From an uncultured Oscillospiraceae bacterium (GTDB taxonomy: Bacteria; Bacillota; Clostridia; Oscillospirales; Acutalibacteraceae), in contig URFL01000020.1 of assembly GCA_900547105.1 (NCBI GenBank), positions 1-16,928 of the forward strand: DNA of 16,928 nucleotides, written 5' to 3'. The position numbers and the translations under genes were made by a program. The notes below the pieces were generated by a model, which was given only the letters and a program-made list of their open reading frames with translations, had not been told where the DNA came from and ran no database searches. Every line of letters starts with the position of its first letter. Position 1 is the stretch's first letter. Of this stretch, positions 7,108 through 14,645 are shown piece after piece.

Positions 7108-8919
7108 TTGGGCGTATCCCGTGACCATACCCGCAATTTTTGCATCATCGCGCACATCGACCACGGCAAATCCACTCTGGCCGACCGCATTTTGGAACAA
7201 ACCCGCGCCGTCGCGCTCCGCGACATGGAGGATCAGCTGCTGGACAGCATGGATCTGGAGCGCGAACGCGGCATCACCATCAAAGCGCACGCCGTCACCG
7301 TGTCGTATGACGCCAAAAACGGCGAAACCTATATCTTTAATCTGATCGACACCCCCGGCCATGTGGACTTCAACTACGAAGTGTCCCGCTCGCTGGCGGC
7401 GTGCGAGGGCGCGATTCTGATCGTGGATGCCTCGCAGGGCATCGAAGCGCAAACCCTCGCCAACACCTATCTGGCGGTGGAGCATGGGTTGGAGGTCGTG
7501 CCGGTCATCAACAAAATCGACCTGCCCTCGGCTCGCCCGGAAGAGGTGCGCCAAGAGATCGAGGATATCATCGGCATTGACGCGTCCTTTGCGCCGCTGA
7601 TCTCGGCAAAACAGGGCATCAACATCGATCAGGTGCTGGAAGCCATTGTGCATCATATGCCGCCTCCCGAAGGAGATGACAACGCGCCGCTGCAAGCGCT
7701 GATTTTTGACAGCTACTACGACAGCTACAAGGGCGTTATCGTCTACATCCGCGTGAAAGAAGGACGGCTGAAAGCGGGCGACACCATCCGCATGATGGCG
7801 ACCGGCGCGGAATTTGATGTGGTGGAAGTGGGTATTATGCGCCCCGGCAAGCTGGAGCCATGCGACGAGCTGCGCGCCGGTCAGGTCGGCTACATCGCCG
7901 CCTCCATCAAAACGGTCAGCGAGGCGCGGGTGGGCGATACCGTCACCCTGCGGGACAATCCCGCTCCGGAGGCGCTGCCCGGCTACCGCAAGGTCAACCC
8001 GATGGTGTTTTGCGGCATTTTCCCCGCCGATGGCGCGCATTATCAGGATCTGCGCGAGGCGCTGGAACGGCTGCAGCTGAACGATGCGTCGCTCACCTTT
8101 GAACCGGAAACCTCGGTGGCGCTGGGATTCGGCTTCCGCTGCGGCTTTTTGGGGCTGCTGCATATGGAGATCATTCAGGAACGGTTGGAGCGCGAATATG
8201 ATCTGGATCTGATCACCACCGCCCCCAGCGTGATCTATCGCATCACCAAAACCGACGGCAGTGTGATGTATATCGACAACCCCACCAACTACCCCGACCC
8301 GGGCACCATCGCGATGGCGGAGGAGCCCATCGCCGACGCGCACATTTTGGCTCCCAAGGAGTATGTGGGCAACATTATGGAGCTGTGCCAACAGCGCCGC
8401 GGTGTGTTCCACGATATGAAATATCTCGACCCCACCCGGGTGGATATTCACTACGAATTGCCGCTGAACGAGATCGTGTACGACTTCTTTGATGCGCTGA
8501 AATCCCGCACCAAAGGGTATGCCAGCTTTGATTATGAGCTGAAGGGCTATGCCAAGTCGGAACTGGTCAAACTGGATATTCTGCTGAACGGCGACGTGGT
8601 GGATGCGTTGTCCTTTATCGTGTTTGCGGGCAACGCCTATGCCCGCGCCCGCAAAATGTGCGAAAAGCTGAAAGACAACATCCCGCGCCAGCTGTTTGAG
8701 GTGCCGATCCAAGCGGCGATCGGCGGCAAGATCATCGCCCGCGAAACCATCCGCGCGCTGCGCAAGGATGTGTTGGCGAAATGCTACGGCGGCGATATCA
8801 CCCGTAAAAAGAAGCTGTTGGAAAAACAGAAAGAGGGTAAAAAACGGATGCGCCAGCTCGGCAGCGTAGAGGTGCCGCAGGAGGCCTTTATGGCGGTGCT
8901 CAAGCTGGACGACGATTGA
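7108..8919 (+). CDS. lepA: Elongation factor 4 (LepA), ribosomal GTPase
   Basis: 603 residues; a translational GTPase acting on the 70S ribosome (back-translocation or initiation quality control, still debated for the family). G motifs are in order: AHIDHGKSTL (G1), DTPGH (G3), NKID (G4), SAKQG (G5). The LepA-specific C-terminal domain ends with GGDITRKKKLLEKQKEGKKR and the VPQEAFMAVL segment, as is diagnostic. Start choice: SD-like GAGGTG (7096-7101) sits six bases before TTG 7108, giving LGVSRDHTRNFCIIAHIDHG, the usual LepA beginning. The in-frame GTG at 7099 lies inside the SD. The gene normally precedes hemW in Firmicutes, as here, though the two are now 766 bases apart. I see no clear terminator right after the stop codon. 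Confidence 0.97.
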   Translation: MGVSRDHTRNFCIIAHIDHGKSTLADRILEQTRAVALRDMEDQLLDSMDLERERGITIKAHAVTVSYDAKNGETYIFNLIDTPGHVDFNYEVSRSLAACEGAILIVDASQGIEAQTLANTYLAVEHGLEVVPVINKIDLPSARPEEVRQEIEDIIGIDASFAPLISAKQGINIDQVLEAIVHHMPPPEGDDNAPLQALIFDSYYDSYKGVIVYIRVKEGRLKAGDTIRMMATGAEFDVVEVGIMRPGKLEPCDELRAGQVGYIAASIKTVSEARVGDTVTLRDNPAPEALPGYRKVNPMVFCGIFPADGAHYQDLREALERLQLNDASLTFEPETSVALGFGFRCGFLGLLHMEIIQERLEREYDLDLITTAPSVIYRITKTDGSVMYIDNPTNYPDPGTIAMAEEPIADAHILAPKEYVGNIMELCQQRRGVFHDMKYLDPTRVDIHYELPLNEIVYDFFDALKSRTKGYASFDYELKGYAKSELVKLDILLNGDVVDALSFIVFAGNAYARARKMCEKLKDNIPRQLFEVPIQAAIGGKIIARETIRALRKDVLAKCYGGDITRKKKLLEKQKEGKKRMRQLGSVEVPQEAFMAVLKLDDD

Positions 8920-8974
8920 CCGACCCACTAGCGGGCAAAGACGAGGGTGCCGGGCAATGTTGTTTCGTTTCCCC

Positions 8975-9008
8975 TGTCATTCTGAGCGCAGCGAAGAATC
9001 TTCTTCGG
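8975..9008 (+). repeat. Intergenic repeat with TGTCATTCTGAGCG core
   Basis: The segment starts TGTCATTCTGAGCGCAGCG and continues into the near-palindrome GAAGAATCTTCTTC. This core is a dispersed intergenic repeat known from many bacterial genomes. There is one copy here, first in a cluster of repeats between lepA and hemW. Confidence 0.6.
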
Positions 9009-9047
9009 CATCACCCGCAGGCAAACACGCTCACTTGCGGCGGGCAA

Positions 9048-9163
9048 AAGCCTTCTCCTTGAGGTAATTCCCCCGTGCGCGGGGGAAATGTCGGCGCAGC
9101 CGACAAAAGGGGCCCGTCTTCGGGAGAAAAAGGTGCTGAGCGTAGCGAGGCGGATGAGGTGTC
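9048..9163 (-). repeat. Palindromic repeat, family A, inverted copy
   Basis: It runs from AAGCCTTCTCCTTGAGG to GGCGGATGAGGTGTC and contains hairpins CCCCCGTGCGCGGGGG and TGTCGGC/GCCGACA. Its ends match, in reverse orientation, the repeats at 9251-9309 and 9549-9611 (CCTCATCC at one end, CTTGAG at the other). A 64-codon open frame across it is an artefact of the repeat. Confidence 0.65.
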
Positions 9164-9250
9164 AAAGACCATAAGGTTTTAGCAATGTAACGGTTACAAA
9201 CACTTTTAATATCGGCAACAACCATTGGTGCACTATAACTTCTCGATTTT

Positions 9251-9309
9251 CCACCTCATCCACCGCCGTTCGGCGGTTCCCCTTCCCCTCGAGGGGAAGG
9301 CTTGAGAAG
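9251..9309 (+). repeat. Palindromic repeat, family A
   Basis: It starts CCACCTCATCC and holds CCGCCGTTCGGCGG and the perfect 20-base palindrome at 9281-9300 (CCTTCCCCTC plus its complement), ending CTTGAGAAG. It is the opposite orientation to the copy at 9048-9163. Confidence 0.7.
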
Positions 9310-9355
9310 TTTCTGCGTTCGTTAAATTGTCTGTGCTATCTAGCAGCAACCGCAA

Positions 9356-9410
9356 GGCCCCTTTGTGTAAAGGGGGCTGTCACGACCCTGGTCGTGACTG
9401 GGGGATTGTT
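9356..9410 (+). repeat. Palindromic repeat, family B
   Basis: CCCCTTTGTGTAAAGGGGG, then a perfect 9-bp hairpin GTCACGACC/GGTCGTGAC (9379-9398), then ACTGGGGGATTGTT. It pairs as an inverted relative with 9449-9507. This family (CCCTTTGTG...GGGATTGT) is frequent between genes in gut Clostridia. Confidence 0.65.
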
Positions 9411-9448
9411 GCCGTCCATCGGACGGCGTTTGAATCAGCAAGCTTGTT

Positions 9449-9507
9449 TACAATCCCTCCGTCTTTTTGCTGCGCAAAAATCCACCTCCCTTTGCACAAG
9501 GGAGGCT
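9449..9507 (-). repeat. Palindromic repeat, family B, inverted copy
   Basis: It reads TTACAATCCCTCCGTC, then TTTTTGC/GCAAAAA, then CCTCCCTTTGCACAAGGGAGG. Its reverse complement aligns with 9356-9410 at both ends; the central hairpin differs in sequence but keeps the ability to fold. Confidence 0.65.
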
Positions 9508-9548
9508 TCTGCTCACCACTAGTTTATACCGATTCCATCAGCTTGCTG

Positions 9549-9611
9549 ACACCTCATCCGTCACGACCTGCGGTCGCGCCATCTTCCTCTCGGAGGGGAA
9601 AACTTGAGGAG
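9549..9611 (+). repeat. Palindromic repeat, family A, third copy
   Basis: GACACCTCATCCGTC, a hairpin CGACCTGCGGTCG, then CTTCCTCTCGGAGGGGAA and CTTGAGGAG. It has the same orientation as 9251-9309. It ends 61 bases before the hemW ribosome binding site. Confidence 0.65.
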
Positions 9612-9685
9612 ATTCCGCATATCCTTGCATCTTCCAAGGAACAGCTTTCACCGTATTCAAATTTATCACACAGGAGGGACGGCAC

Positions 9686-10810
9686 GTGACAGAGCCAATG
9701 GGACTGTATGTGCACGTCCCTTTTTGCGTTTCCAAATGCCCCTACTGCGATTTTTATTCGCTGCCCGGCGTGGACGATGATCGGCTGGACGCCTACACCG
9801 CCGCGATGGAACGCGCCATGCAGCAAGCGCACGAGCGCTACCCTGCCCCTGCTGACACGCTGTATTTCGGCGGCGGCACTCCCTCGCTGCTGGACGGGCG
9901 GCGATTGGCGCGGCTGATTGACCGCGCTGCCGCGCTGTGGGGACTGAAAAACGCCGAAATCACGCTGGAGGCCAATCCCGGTGACCCGCTGGGCGAGCTG
10001 CTGTCTGCCTTTGCCTCGGCGGGCGGCAACCGGCTGTCGCTGGGGATGCAGGCGGTCACGCCGGAGGAGCTGCAATCGCTGGGGCGGCGGCACTCCCATT
10101 GCCAGACCGAACAGGCGGTGGAGGCGGCACACCGCGCAGGCATCGACAACCTGTCGCTGGATATTATGCTGGGGATCCCCCGACAAACCACCGAAACCGC
10201 GCTGGCGGCGGTGGCGGAAGCCGCCCGACTGGGAGCATCCCACCTGTCCGCGTATCTGCTGAAAATCGAGGAACATACCCCCTTTGCCGCCCGACGCGAC
10301 CAACTGGCGCTGCCGGACGAGGAGGCGGTCGCCGACCGCTATCTGGCGGTAGCGGAGGCCGCCGAGGCTGCCGGGTTTGCGCAATACGAAATTTCCAACT
10401 TTGCCCATCCGGGGCGGGAGAGCCGCCACAACTTGAAATATTGGAACCAGCAGCCCTATCTGGGGTTGGGACCGTCGGCGCACTCCTATCTGGACGGGCA
10501 GCGGTGGTATTACCCGCGCGATCTGACGCACTTTTTGGCAGGGGGCGCGCCGCTGCCGGAGGATCCCGACGATGAGATGCTGCCGGACGGCTCCCCCGCC
10601 GAATATCTGATGCTGCGGCTGCGGCTGCGCGAGGGGGTAACCGAAGCCGGTTTTCGCGCACGATTCGGTGCGTCACTGCCAAAAGCGTGGCGGCAGCGGG
10701 CGCGCGCCCTCCCGCCCGCTTTGGTGGTGCAGGACGATGCCGGTATCCGCCTGACCCGCCAGGGATTTCTGGTTTCCAACGCGGTCATCGCCCATTTATT
10801 GGACGAATGA
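9686..10810 (+). CDS. hemW: Radical SAM heme chaperone HemW
   Basis: 374 residues; a cytoplasmic 4Fe-4S, SAM-binding protein of the HemN-like group that delivers heme to target proteins, often misannotated as oxygen-independent coproporphyrinogen III oxidase. The cluster motif CVSKCPYC gives C14, C18 and C21. The glycine-rich SAM motif is YFGGGTPSLL (about 58-67), and LSLGMQ, LSLDIMLGIP and the HemW-type HNLKYW-PYLGLGPSAHS stretch follow. A short HemW C-terminal domain ends the protein. Start: GTG 9686 has AGGAGGGA eight bases upstream; the ATG at 9698 would be too far from it. The order lepA-hemW is conserved in Firmicutes. I find no convincing promoter in the repeat-filled gap, so read-through from lepA or a weak promoter is possible. 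Confidence 0.95.
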   Translation: MTEPMGLYVHVPFCVSKCPYCDFYSLPGVDDDRLDAYTAAMERAMQQAHERYPAPADTLYFGGGTPSLLDGRRLARLIDRAAALWGLKNAEITLEANPGDPLGELLSAFASAGGNRLSLGMQAVTPEELQSLGRRHSHCQTEQAVEAAHRAGIDNLSLDIMLGIPRQTTETALAAVAEAARLGASHLSAYLLKIEEHTPFAARRDQLALPDEEAVADRYLAVAEAAEAAGFAQYEISNFAHPGRESRHNLKYWNQQPYLGLGPSAHSYLDGQRWYYPRDLTHFLAGGAPLPEDPDDEMLPDGSPAEYLMLRLRLREGVTEAGFRARFGASLPKAWRQRARALPPALVVQDDAGIRLTRQGFLVSNAVIAHLLDE

Positions 10811-10863
10811 CCCTTTTTTACAAAAAAATTTCGCTGTTCATCGACATTTTTCGCGATTTTATC

Positions 10864-10892
10864 TTGCACCGCGCGAAAGCGTGTGCTATGAT
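10864..10892 (+). promoter_or_regulatory. Extended -10 promoter for the glycine riboswitch transcript
   Basis: TTGCAC (10864-10869), a 17-base spacer ending TGC, then TATGAT (10887-10892). Initiation near 10899 leaves about 27 bases before the first aptamer stem. The spacer contains an imperfect dyad (GCACCGC ... GCGTGTGC, 10866-10886), which could be an operator or chance. Confidence 0.75.
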
Positions 10893-10925
10893 TATTGAGT
10901 TACAATAGGATATTTCAGATGAAAC

Positions 10926-11090
10926 GCACGGGAAATAAGGCGAAAGCCTTGCCGAAGGAGTAACACTCTCAGGAGCCCGCGGGGCGTGACCGTGCGCGGA
11001 TGACATTCTGGAGAAGTCTGCTGTGATAAGCAGATGCCGAAGGTGCAAAGGCGCATCCCGCGTTTAATCTCTCAGGCAAAAGGACAGAAT
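10926..11090 (+). promoter_or_regulatory. Tandem glycine riboswitch
   Basis: Two aptamers in series. Aptamer I spans 10926-10995 (P1 GCACGG/CCGTGC) with core GCCGAAGGAGTAA and CTCTCAGG. Aptamer II spans 11005-11090 (P1 ATTCTG/CAGAAT) with GGAGA, GCCGAAGGTGCAAAGGCGC, then CTCTCAGGCAAAAGGACAG, the hallmark of the class. The riboswitch lies ahead of a terminator and an alanine/glycine symporter, a known target. CCGAAGGTGC (11037-11046) is exactly complementary to GCACCTTCGG (11137-11146) in the terminator, giving a candidate antiterminator. Free aptamer II would then block termination and glycine binding would allow it, an OFF switch (inference). Aptamer I lacks the AAAAGGAC element and carries CCCGCGGG instead. 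Confidence 0.95.
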
Positions 11091-11133
11091 GGGCGATACG
11101 GTTTCGACTTTTTTCGCCTGTTTGTGTTTTTGT

Positions 11134-11160
11134 GCCGCACCTTCGGAGTGCGGCTTTTTT
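11134..11160 (+). terminator. Riboswitch-controlled intrinsic terminator
   Basis: GCCGCAC (11134-11140) pairs with GTGCGGC (11148-11154) around CTTCGGA, followed by TTTTTT. It lies between the aptamers and the symporter ribosome binding site, so it acts as the expression platform. Confidence 0.9.
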
Positions 11161-11188
11161 ATTTTTATTAACCGGAGGAGAGGCGACA

Positions 11189-12742
11189 ATGGACCAATTT
11201 TTCGACCGACTGACCCAAATCAACGATGACATCAACGGCTTCGTTTGGGTCAAACTGGGGCTGGTGCTGCTGCTGGGCACCGGCATCCTGATGACCGTGC
11301 TGACCAAGTTTTTCCAGGTAAGCCATCTGGGCTTCTGGGTCAAGCACACCATCGGCAGCTTGTTCAAAAAGCACGTGATCGGGCACAGCAAGGACAAAGC
11401 GGCGATCTCGCCGTTCCAGGCGCTGTGTACCGCGCTGGCGGCAACGGTGGGTACCGGCAACATCGCCGGTGTGGCGGCCGCGATCGTCACCGGCGGCGCC
11501 GGTGCGGTGTTTTGGATGTGGCTGGCGGCGTTTTTCGGGATGATGACCAACTATTCCGAAAATGTGCTGGGCATCTATTTCCGCCGCAAGAACATCAAAG
11601 GCGAATGGTCGGGCGGTGCGATGTACTATCTGCAGGACGGCCTTGGCAGCCGCAAACACTGCAAAATCCTCGGCCGGGTGCTGGCGATCCTGTTCTCTAT
11701 CTTCTGCATTCTCGCTTCGTTCGGCATCGGCAACATGGGCCAAGTCAACAAGATCGTGGCCAACATCGAATCCGCGTTCCCCATCCAGTCGCTGGTGGAC
11801 ACCAAAATCTATGAAGGCGGCGTGTCGGTGTATGCGGTGGTGATCGGTGTGGTCATCATGCTGATCGCGGCGCTGATCGTGCTGGGTGGTTTGCAGCGCA
11901 TCGCGGCGTTTGCCGAAAAAGTGGTTCCCTTTATGGTGGTGGCATTCGTGCTGGGCAGCCTGACCGTCATCGGCGTGAACTATGCGCATATCGGCGCGGC
12001 GTTCCGCGCGATCTTTGTAAACGCGTTCCAGCCGGTCGCCATGATCGGCGGCGGCATCGGCGTGGTCATCAGCAAGGTGGTCACCGCCGGCTTCAAGCGC
12101 GGCGTGTTCTCCAACGAAGCGGGTCTCGGTTCGTCGGTGATGGTGCACTCCAACTCCAACGTGAAGGAGCCGGTGCAGCAGGGCATGTGGGGCATTTTTG
12201 AGGTGTTTGTGGACACCATCATCGTCTGCACCATGACGGCACTGGTGGTGTTGACCTCCGGCGTATACGATGTCGCGACCGGCGCGATGGCAGAGGGTGT
12301 GACCGATGCCACCATGGTTGCCAAAGCGTTTAACTCGGTGTTCTCGTTCGGCAACATGGGCGAAAAATTCATCGCTATCGCGATGTTCCTGTTCGCGTTC
12401 ACCACGGTGCTGGGCTGGTCGCATTACGGCACCAAAGCGTGGGAGTATCTGTTCGGCACCAAATCCACCATCGGCTACAAGGTCTTTTTCGTGCTGATGA
12501 TCATGTCCGGTGCACTGATGACCTCGTCGCTGGCATGGGATATTTCGGATACCTTCAACGGTCTGATGATGATCCCCAACCTGATCGGTGTGCTGTCGCT
12601 GTGCGGGCTGGTCGCCAAGATCACCAACAACTATGTGGATCGGCACATCCGGCACAAGCTGAATGTCAAGCCGATGCTCTCCTTCGACCCGCAAATCCAG
12701 GCAGAAGCGGAAGCGACGCTGGGCGAAGGCGAAGAAATGTAA
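11189..12742 (+). CDS. Alanine/glycine:cation symporter, AGCS family
   Basis: 517 residues; a polytopic membrane protein importing alanine and/or glycine with Na+. The AGCS signature is present: GTGNIAGVAAAIVTGGAGAV followed by FWMW, GLGS and FSNEAGLGSS in the second half, and a late MMIPNLIGVLSL segment. About ten transmembrane stretches can be traced, with a charged C-terminal tail. Length is slightly above the usual 450-500. Start: ATG 11189 with GGAGGAGAGG (11174-11183) just upstream; an in-frame GTG at 11132 falls inside the terminator and is rejected. The glycine riboswitch directly ahead makes glycine a probable substrate or the sensed signal. It appears to be a single-gene transcript ending at the terminator at 12757. 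Confidence 0.95.
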   Translation: MDQFFDRLTQINDDINGFVWVKLGLVLLLGTGILMTVLTKFFQVSHLGFWVKHTIGSLFKKHVIGHSKDKAAISPFQALCTALAATVGTGNIAGVAAAIVTGGAGAVFWMWLAAFFGMMTNYSENVLGIYFRRKNIKGEWSGGAMYYLQDGLGSRKHCKILGRVLAILFSIFCILASFGIGNMGQVNKIVANIESAFPIQSLVDTKIYEGGVSVYAVVIGVVIMLIAALIVLGGLQRIAAFAEKVVPFMVVAFVLGSLTVIGVNYAHIGAAFRAIFVNAFQPVAMIGGGIGVVISKVVTAGFKRGVFSNEAGLGSSVMVHSNSNVKEPVQQGMWGIFEVFVDTIIVCTMTALVVLTSGVYDVATGAMAEGVTDATMVAKAFNSVFSFGNMGEKFIAIAMFLFAFTTVLGWSHYGTKAWEYLFGTKSTIGYKVFFVLMIMSGALMTSSLAWDISDTFNGLMMIPNLIGVLSLCGLVAKITNNYVDRHIRHKLNVKPMLSFDPQIQAEAEATLGEGEEM

Positions 12743-12756
12743 TTTGTCTGATACGC

Positions 12757-12795
12757 AAAAGCAGCCGACGGGATGTTCCCGCCGGCTGCTTTTTT
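12757..12795. terminator. Bidirectional terminator between the symporter and kinase genes
   Basis: AAAA, then GCAGCCG-A-CGGGA (12761-12773), loop TGT, TCCCG-C-CGGCTGC (12777-12789), then TTTTTT. Runs on both sides let it serve the plus-strand symporter and the minus-strand kinase, whose stop is at 12806. Confidence 0.88.
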
Positions 12796-12805
12796 ATTTT
12801 TCCTG

Positions 12806-13873
12806 TTATCCGCGCTGCAGCGGCAGCGCCACCATAAATTCGGTATAATCCGGATTGCTTTGCACCGTCAACCGACCGCCGTGCACCTCCACGATCTGCT
12901 TGGCGATCGCCAGCCCCAGCCCGGCGCCGCCGCTGCGGCTTTGGCGGGCAGAGTCGGTGCGGAAGAATTTTTCAAAAATGCGGTCGATCTTCGCGATCGG
13001 GATTTCGTCCCCCTGATTGCGCACCGCGATCGCCGCCCAACCCTCGTTTTGCCAGGCGCGAATCTCGATGGTGGTGTTCAGATAGCTGTAGCTGATCGCG
13101 TTGCGCAGCAGGTTGTCGAACACCCGCGCCAGCTTGTCGGCATCGCCGATCAGATGGATCTCATCCCGCACATTGACCGTCACCGACAGCTGCTTTTCTT
13201 CCAGCAGCGGATAAAACTCCTCCACCAGCTGCTGCAGCATCACCCGCAGGTCAATGCGGTTGTTGTCCAGCTCGATGGATTGCAGATTAAAGCGGGTGAT
13301 GTCGAAGAATTCGTTGATCAGCTGCTCCAACCGGTACGCTTTGTCCAGCGTGATGGAGGTATACTTGGCGCGCTGCTCCATCGGCAGGTCGGGCGATTCC
13401 TCCAGCAGGCTCAAATAGCCGATCACCGAGGTGAGCGGTGTTTTCAAATCGTGCGCCAGATACACCACCAAGTCGTTTTTGCGCTGTTCCGCCTCTCGCG
13501 CCGCCTGCTCATTATAATAAATGGTATATTGCAGGTTGCGCAGCGCCATTTCGGACGATTTTACCTCGTCGGGGAATTCCATGATCTCCTGTCGCCCGCT
13601 GACGGCGGCAATGCCGCTTTCGATCGCCTGCACATACCGGGCGGCGGTGGCAAACGCCGAATAGAAGCAATAGAGGGTGCCGATGATATAAATCACCGCC
13701 AGCACCGCAACGCCCCACGCAGTGAGGTTGTCAACGTAATACAAGCTGCTTTGGCTATACAGTATCGCCGCCGCCAGCGCCACTGCCCAAAACGCGACAT
13801 TAAACAGCACCAGCCGCAGCAGCAGCTTGCCGATCAGCTTCCATTGCAGCCCTTCAAATAGCGTTTTTTTCAA
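12806..13873 (-). CDS. VanS-like sensor histidine kinase
   Basis: 355 residues; a membrane kinase expected to phosphorylate the overlapping VanR-like regulator. TM1 is about 15-40 and TM2 about 53-75, with only a short outside loop, as in VanS of the VanA type. A HAMP-like/coiled segment leads to the phospho-acceptor H141 in YLAHDLKTPLTSVIGYLSLL. The N box is DNLLRNA (N258), the G1 box NQGDEIP, the F box IFEKFFR and the G2 box GGAGLGLAI. The resemblance to VanS-A in the catalytic part is strong from memory, not from alignment. Start: TTG 13873, which overlaps the end of the regulator gene by 20 bases; only a weak SD (GTGGGAT) precedes it, suggesting translational coupling. The ligand is unknown; no van ligase genes are nearby. 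Confidence 0.9.
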   Translation of the reverse strand: MKKTLFEGLQWKLIGKLLLRLVLFNVAFWAVALAAAILYSQSSLYYVDNLTAWGVAVLAVIYIIGTLYCFYSAFATAARYVQAIESGIAAVSGRQEIMEFPDEVKSSEMALRNLQYTIYYNEQAAREAEQRKNDLVVYLAHDLKTPLTSVIGYLSLLEESPDLPMEQRAKYTSITLDKAYRLEQLINEFFDITRFNLQSIELDNNRIDLRVMLQQLVEEFYPLLEEKQLSVTVNVRDEIHLIGDADKLARVFDNLLRNAISYSYLNTTIEIRAWQNEGWAAIAVRNQGDEIPIAKIDRIFEKFFRTDSARQSRSGGAGLGLAIAKQIVEVHGGRLTVQSNPDYTEFMVALPLQRG

Positions 13874-14555
13874 TCTTATATCCCACTCCCCACACCGTTT
13901 TGATAAACCGCGGCTTGCGGGGCGGCTCGCCCAGCTTTTCGCGCAGTCGGCGGATGTGCACCATCACCGTGTTGTTGCAATCGAGGTATTGCTCGCCCCA
14001 CACCTTTTCAAACAGCTCCTCCGCCGATACCACCCGACCGCCGTTTTCGCACAGCGTCCACAAAATTTTGAACTCGGTCGGGGTCAGCGCCACCGGCTTG
14101 CCGTACAACGAGCATTCGTGGGTGCCGTTGTTGATGATCAATCCGCCGTAATCGAACACATCCGGCGATTCCTCCGGCGCGTTCGGCTGACTGTATCGCT
14201 TGTACCGCCGCAGCTGCGCTTTTACCCGCGCCACCAGCTCCAGCGGATTGAACGGCTTGGTCACATAATCGTCCGCTCCCATCGTCAGCCCGGCGATCTT
14301 GTCCATATCCTCCACCTTGGCGGTCAGCATCAACACCGGATAGGTGTACTGCTCGCGGATGGTGCGGCACAGCGTAAAGCCGTCGGTGTCCGGCAGCATC
14401 ACATCCAGTATCGCCATATCCAGCGGCTGCTGCCGGATGCAGCTGAGCGCCTGTTCGCCGCTGTAACAGGTGAACACCGTGTATCCCTCGTTTTTCAGAT
14501 ACAGCGTCACCAAATCGGCGATCTCCCGCTCGTCGTCCACCACCAGAATGTTCAT
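13854..14555 (-). CDS. VanR-like response regulator, OmpR/PhoB family
   Basis: 233 residues; a DNA-binding transcription regulator. The receiver domain (1-118) has the acidic pair D7/D8, phospho-acceptor D51 in LDVMLP, T78 and K100 in TKPF. The winged-helix domain (about 135-230) contains LTPTEFKILWTLCENGG, TVMVHIRRLREK and the ending IKTVWGVGYKIEK, which is close to VanR of the VanA type. The start ATG 14555 has AAGGAGGGG at good spacing. It is the first gene of the pair; the kinase follows with a 20-base overlap. A weak -35 and tandem repeats upstream suggest autoactivation. It may also receive read-through from the membrane gene upstream, as no terminator lies between them. Confidence 0.95.
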   Translation of the reverse strand: MNILVVDDEREIADLVTLYLKNEGYTVFTCYSGEQALSCIRQQPLDMAILDVMLPDTDGFTLCRTIREQYTYPVLMLTAKVEDMDKIAGLTMGADDYVTKPFNPLELVARVKAQLRRYKRYSQPNAPEESPDVFDYGGLIINNGTHECSLYGKPVALTPTEFKILWTLCENGGRVVSAEELFEKVWGEQYLDCNNTVMVHIRRLREKLGEPPRKPRFIKTVWGVGYKIEKNAI

Positions 14556-14578
14556 GCCGCACCCCTCCTTCGTCCTTT

Positions 14579-14632
14579 ATTGTACCGGTCGCGCCCGCCA
14601 AAGTGTTTACGATAACGCGCCGAAAGTCTTAC
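14579..14632 (-). promoter_or_regulatory. Promoter and tandem operator of the VanRS-like pair
   Basis: On the minus strand a -10 TACAAT (14584-14579) has only AACACT at the -35 position. Two 15-base imperfect direct repeats, CGCCAAAGTGTTTAC (14596-14610) and CGCCGAAAGTCTTAC (14618-14632), start 22 bases apart (two helical turns), and the near one covers the -35. This is the geometry expected for an OmpR-family activator binding its own promoter. Confidence 0.5.
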
Positions 14633-14645
14633 AGCTTTGTGACGA

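Noticed and set aside
7006..8928. 640-codon minus-strand frame opposite lepA
   Set aside because: It is the complement of a highly conserved lepA gene, with His/Gln/Arg-rich composition and no start signals.
9031..9225. 64-codon minus-strand frame
   Set aside because: It is produced by the family A repeat and has no ribosome binding site or recognisable protein features.
8920..9685. CRISPR array
   Set aside because: The repeats are palindromic, differ in length and orientation, and lack regular spacers or a constant repeat unit.
9327..9689. 120-codon plus-strand frame between lepA and hemW
   Set aside because: It reads through palindromic repeats; peptides such as KAPLCKGG are what family B repeats give when translated. 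No ribosome binding site.
11168..12694. 508-codon minus-strand frame opposite the AGCS symporter
   Set aside because: Extreme His/Asp/Arg content mirrors the symporter codons; no promoter or ribosome binding site.
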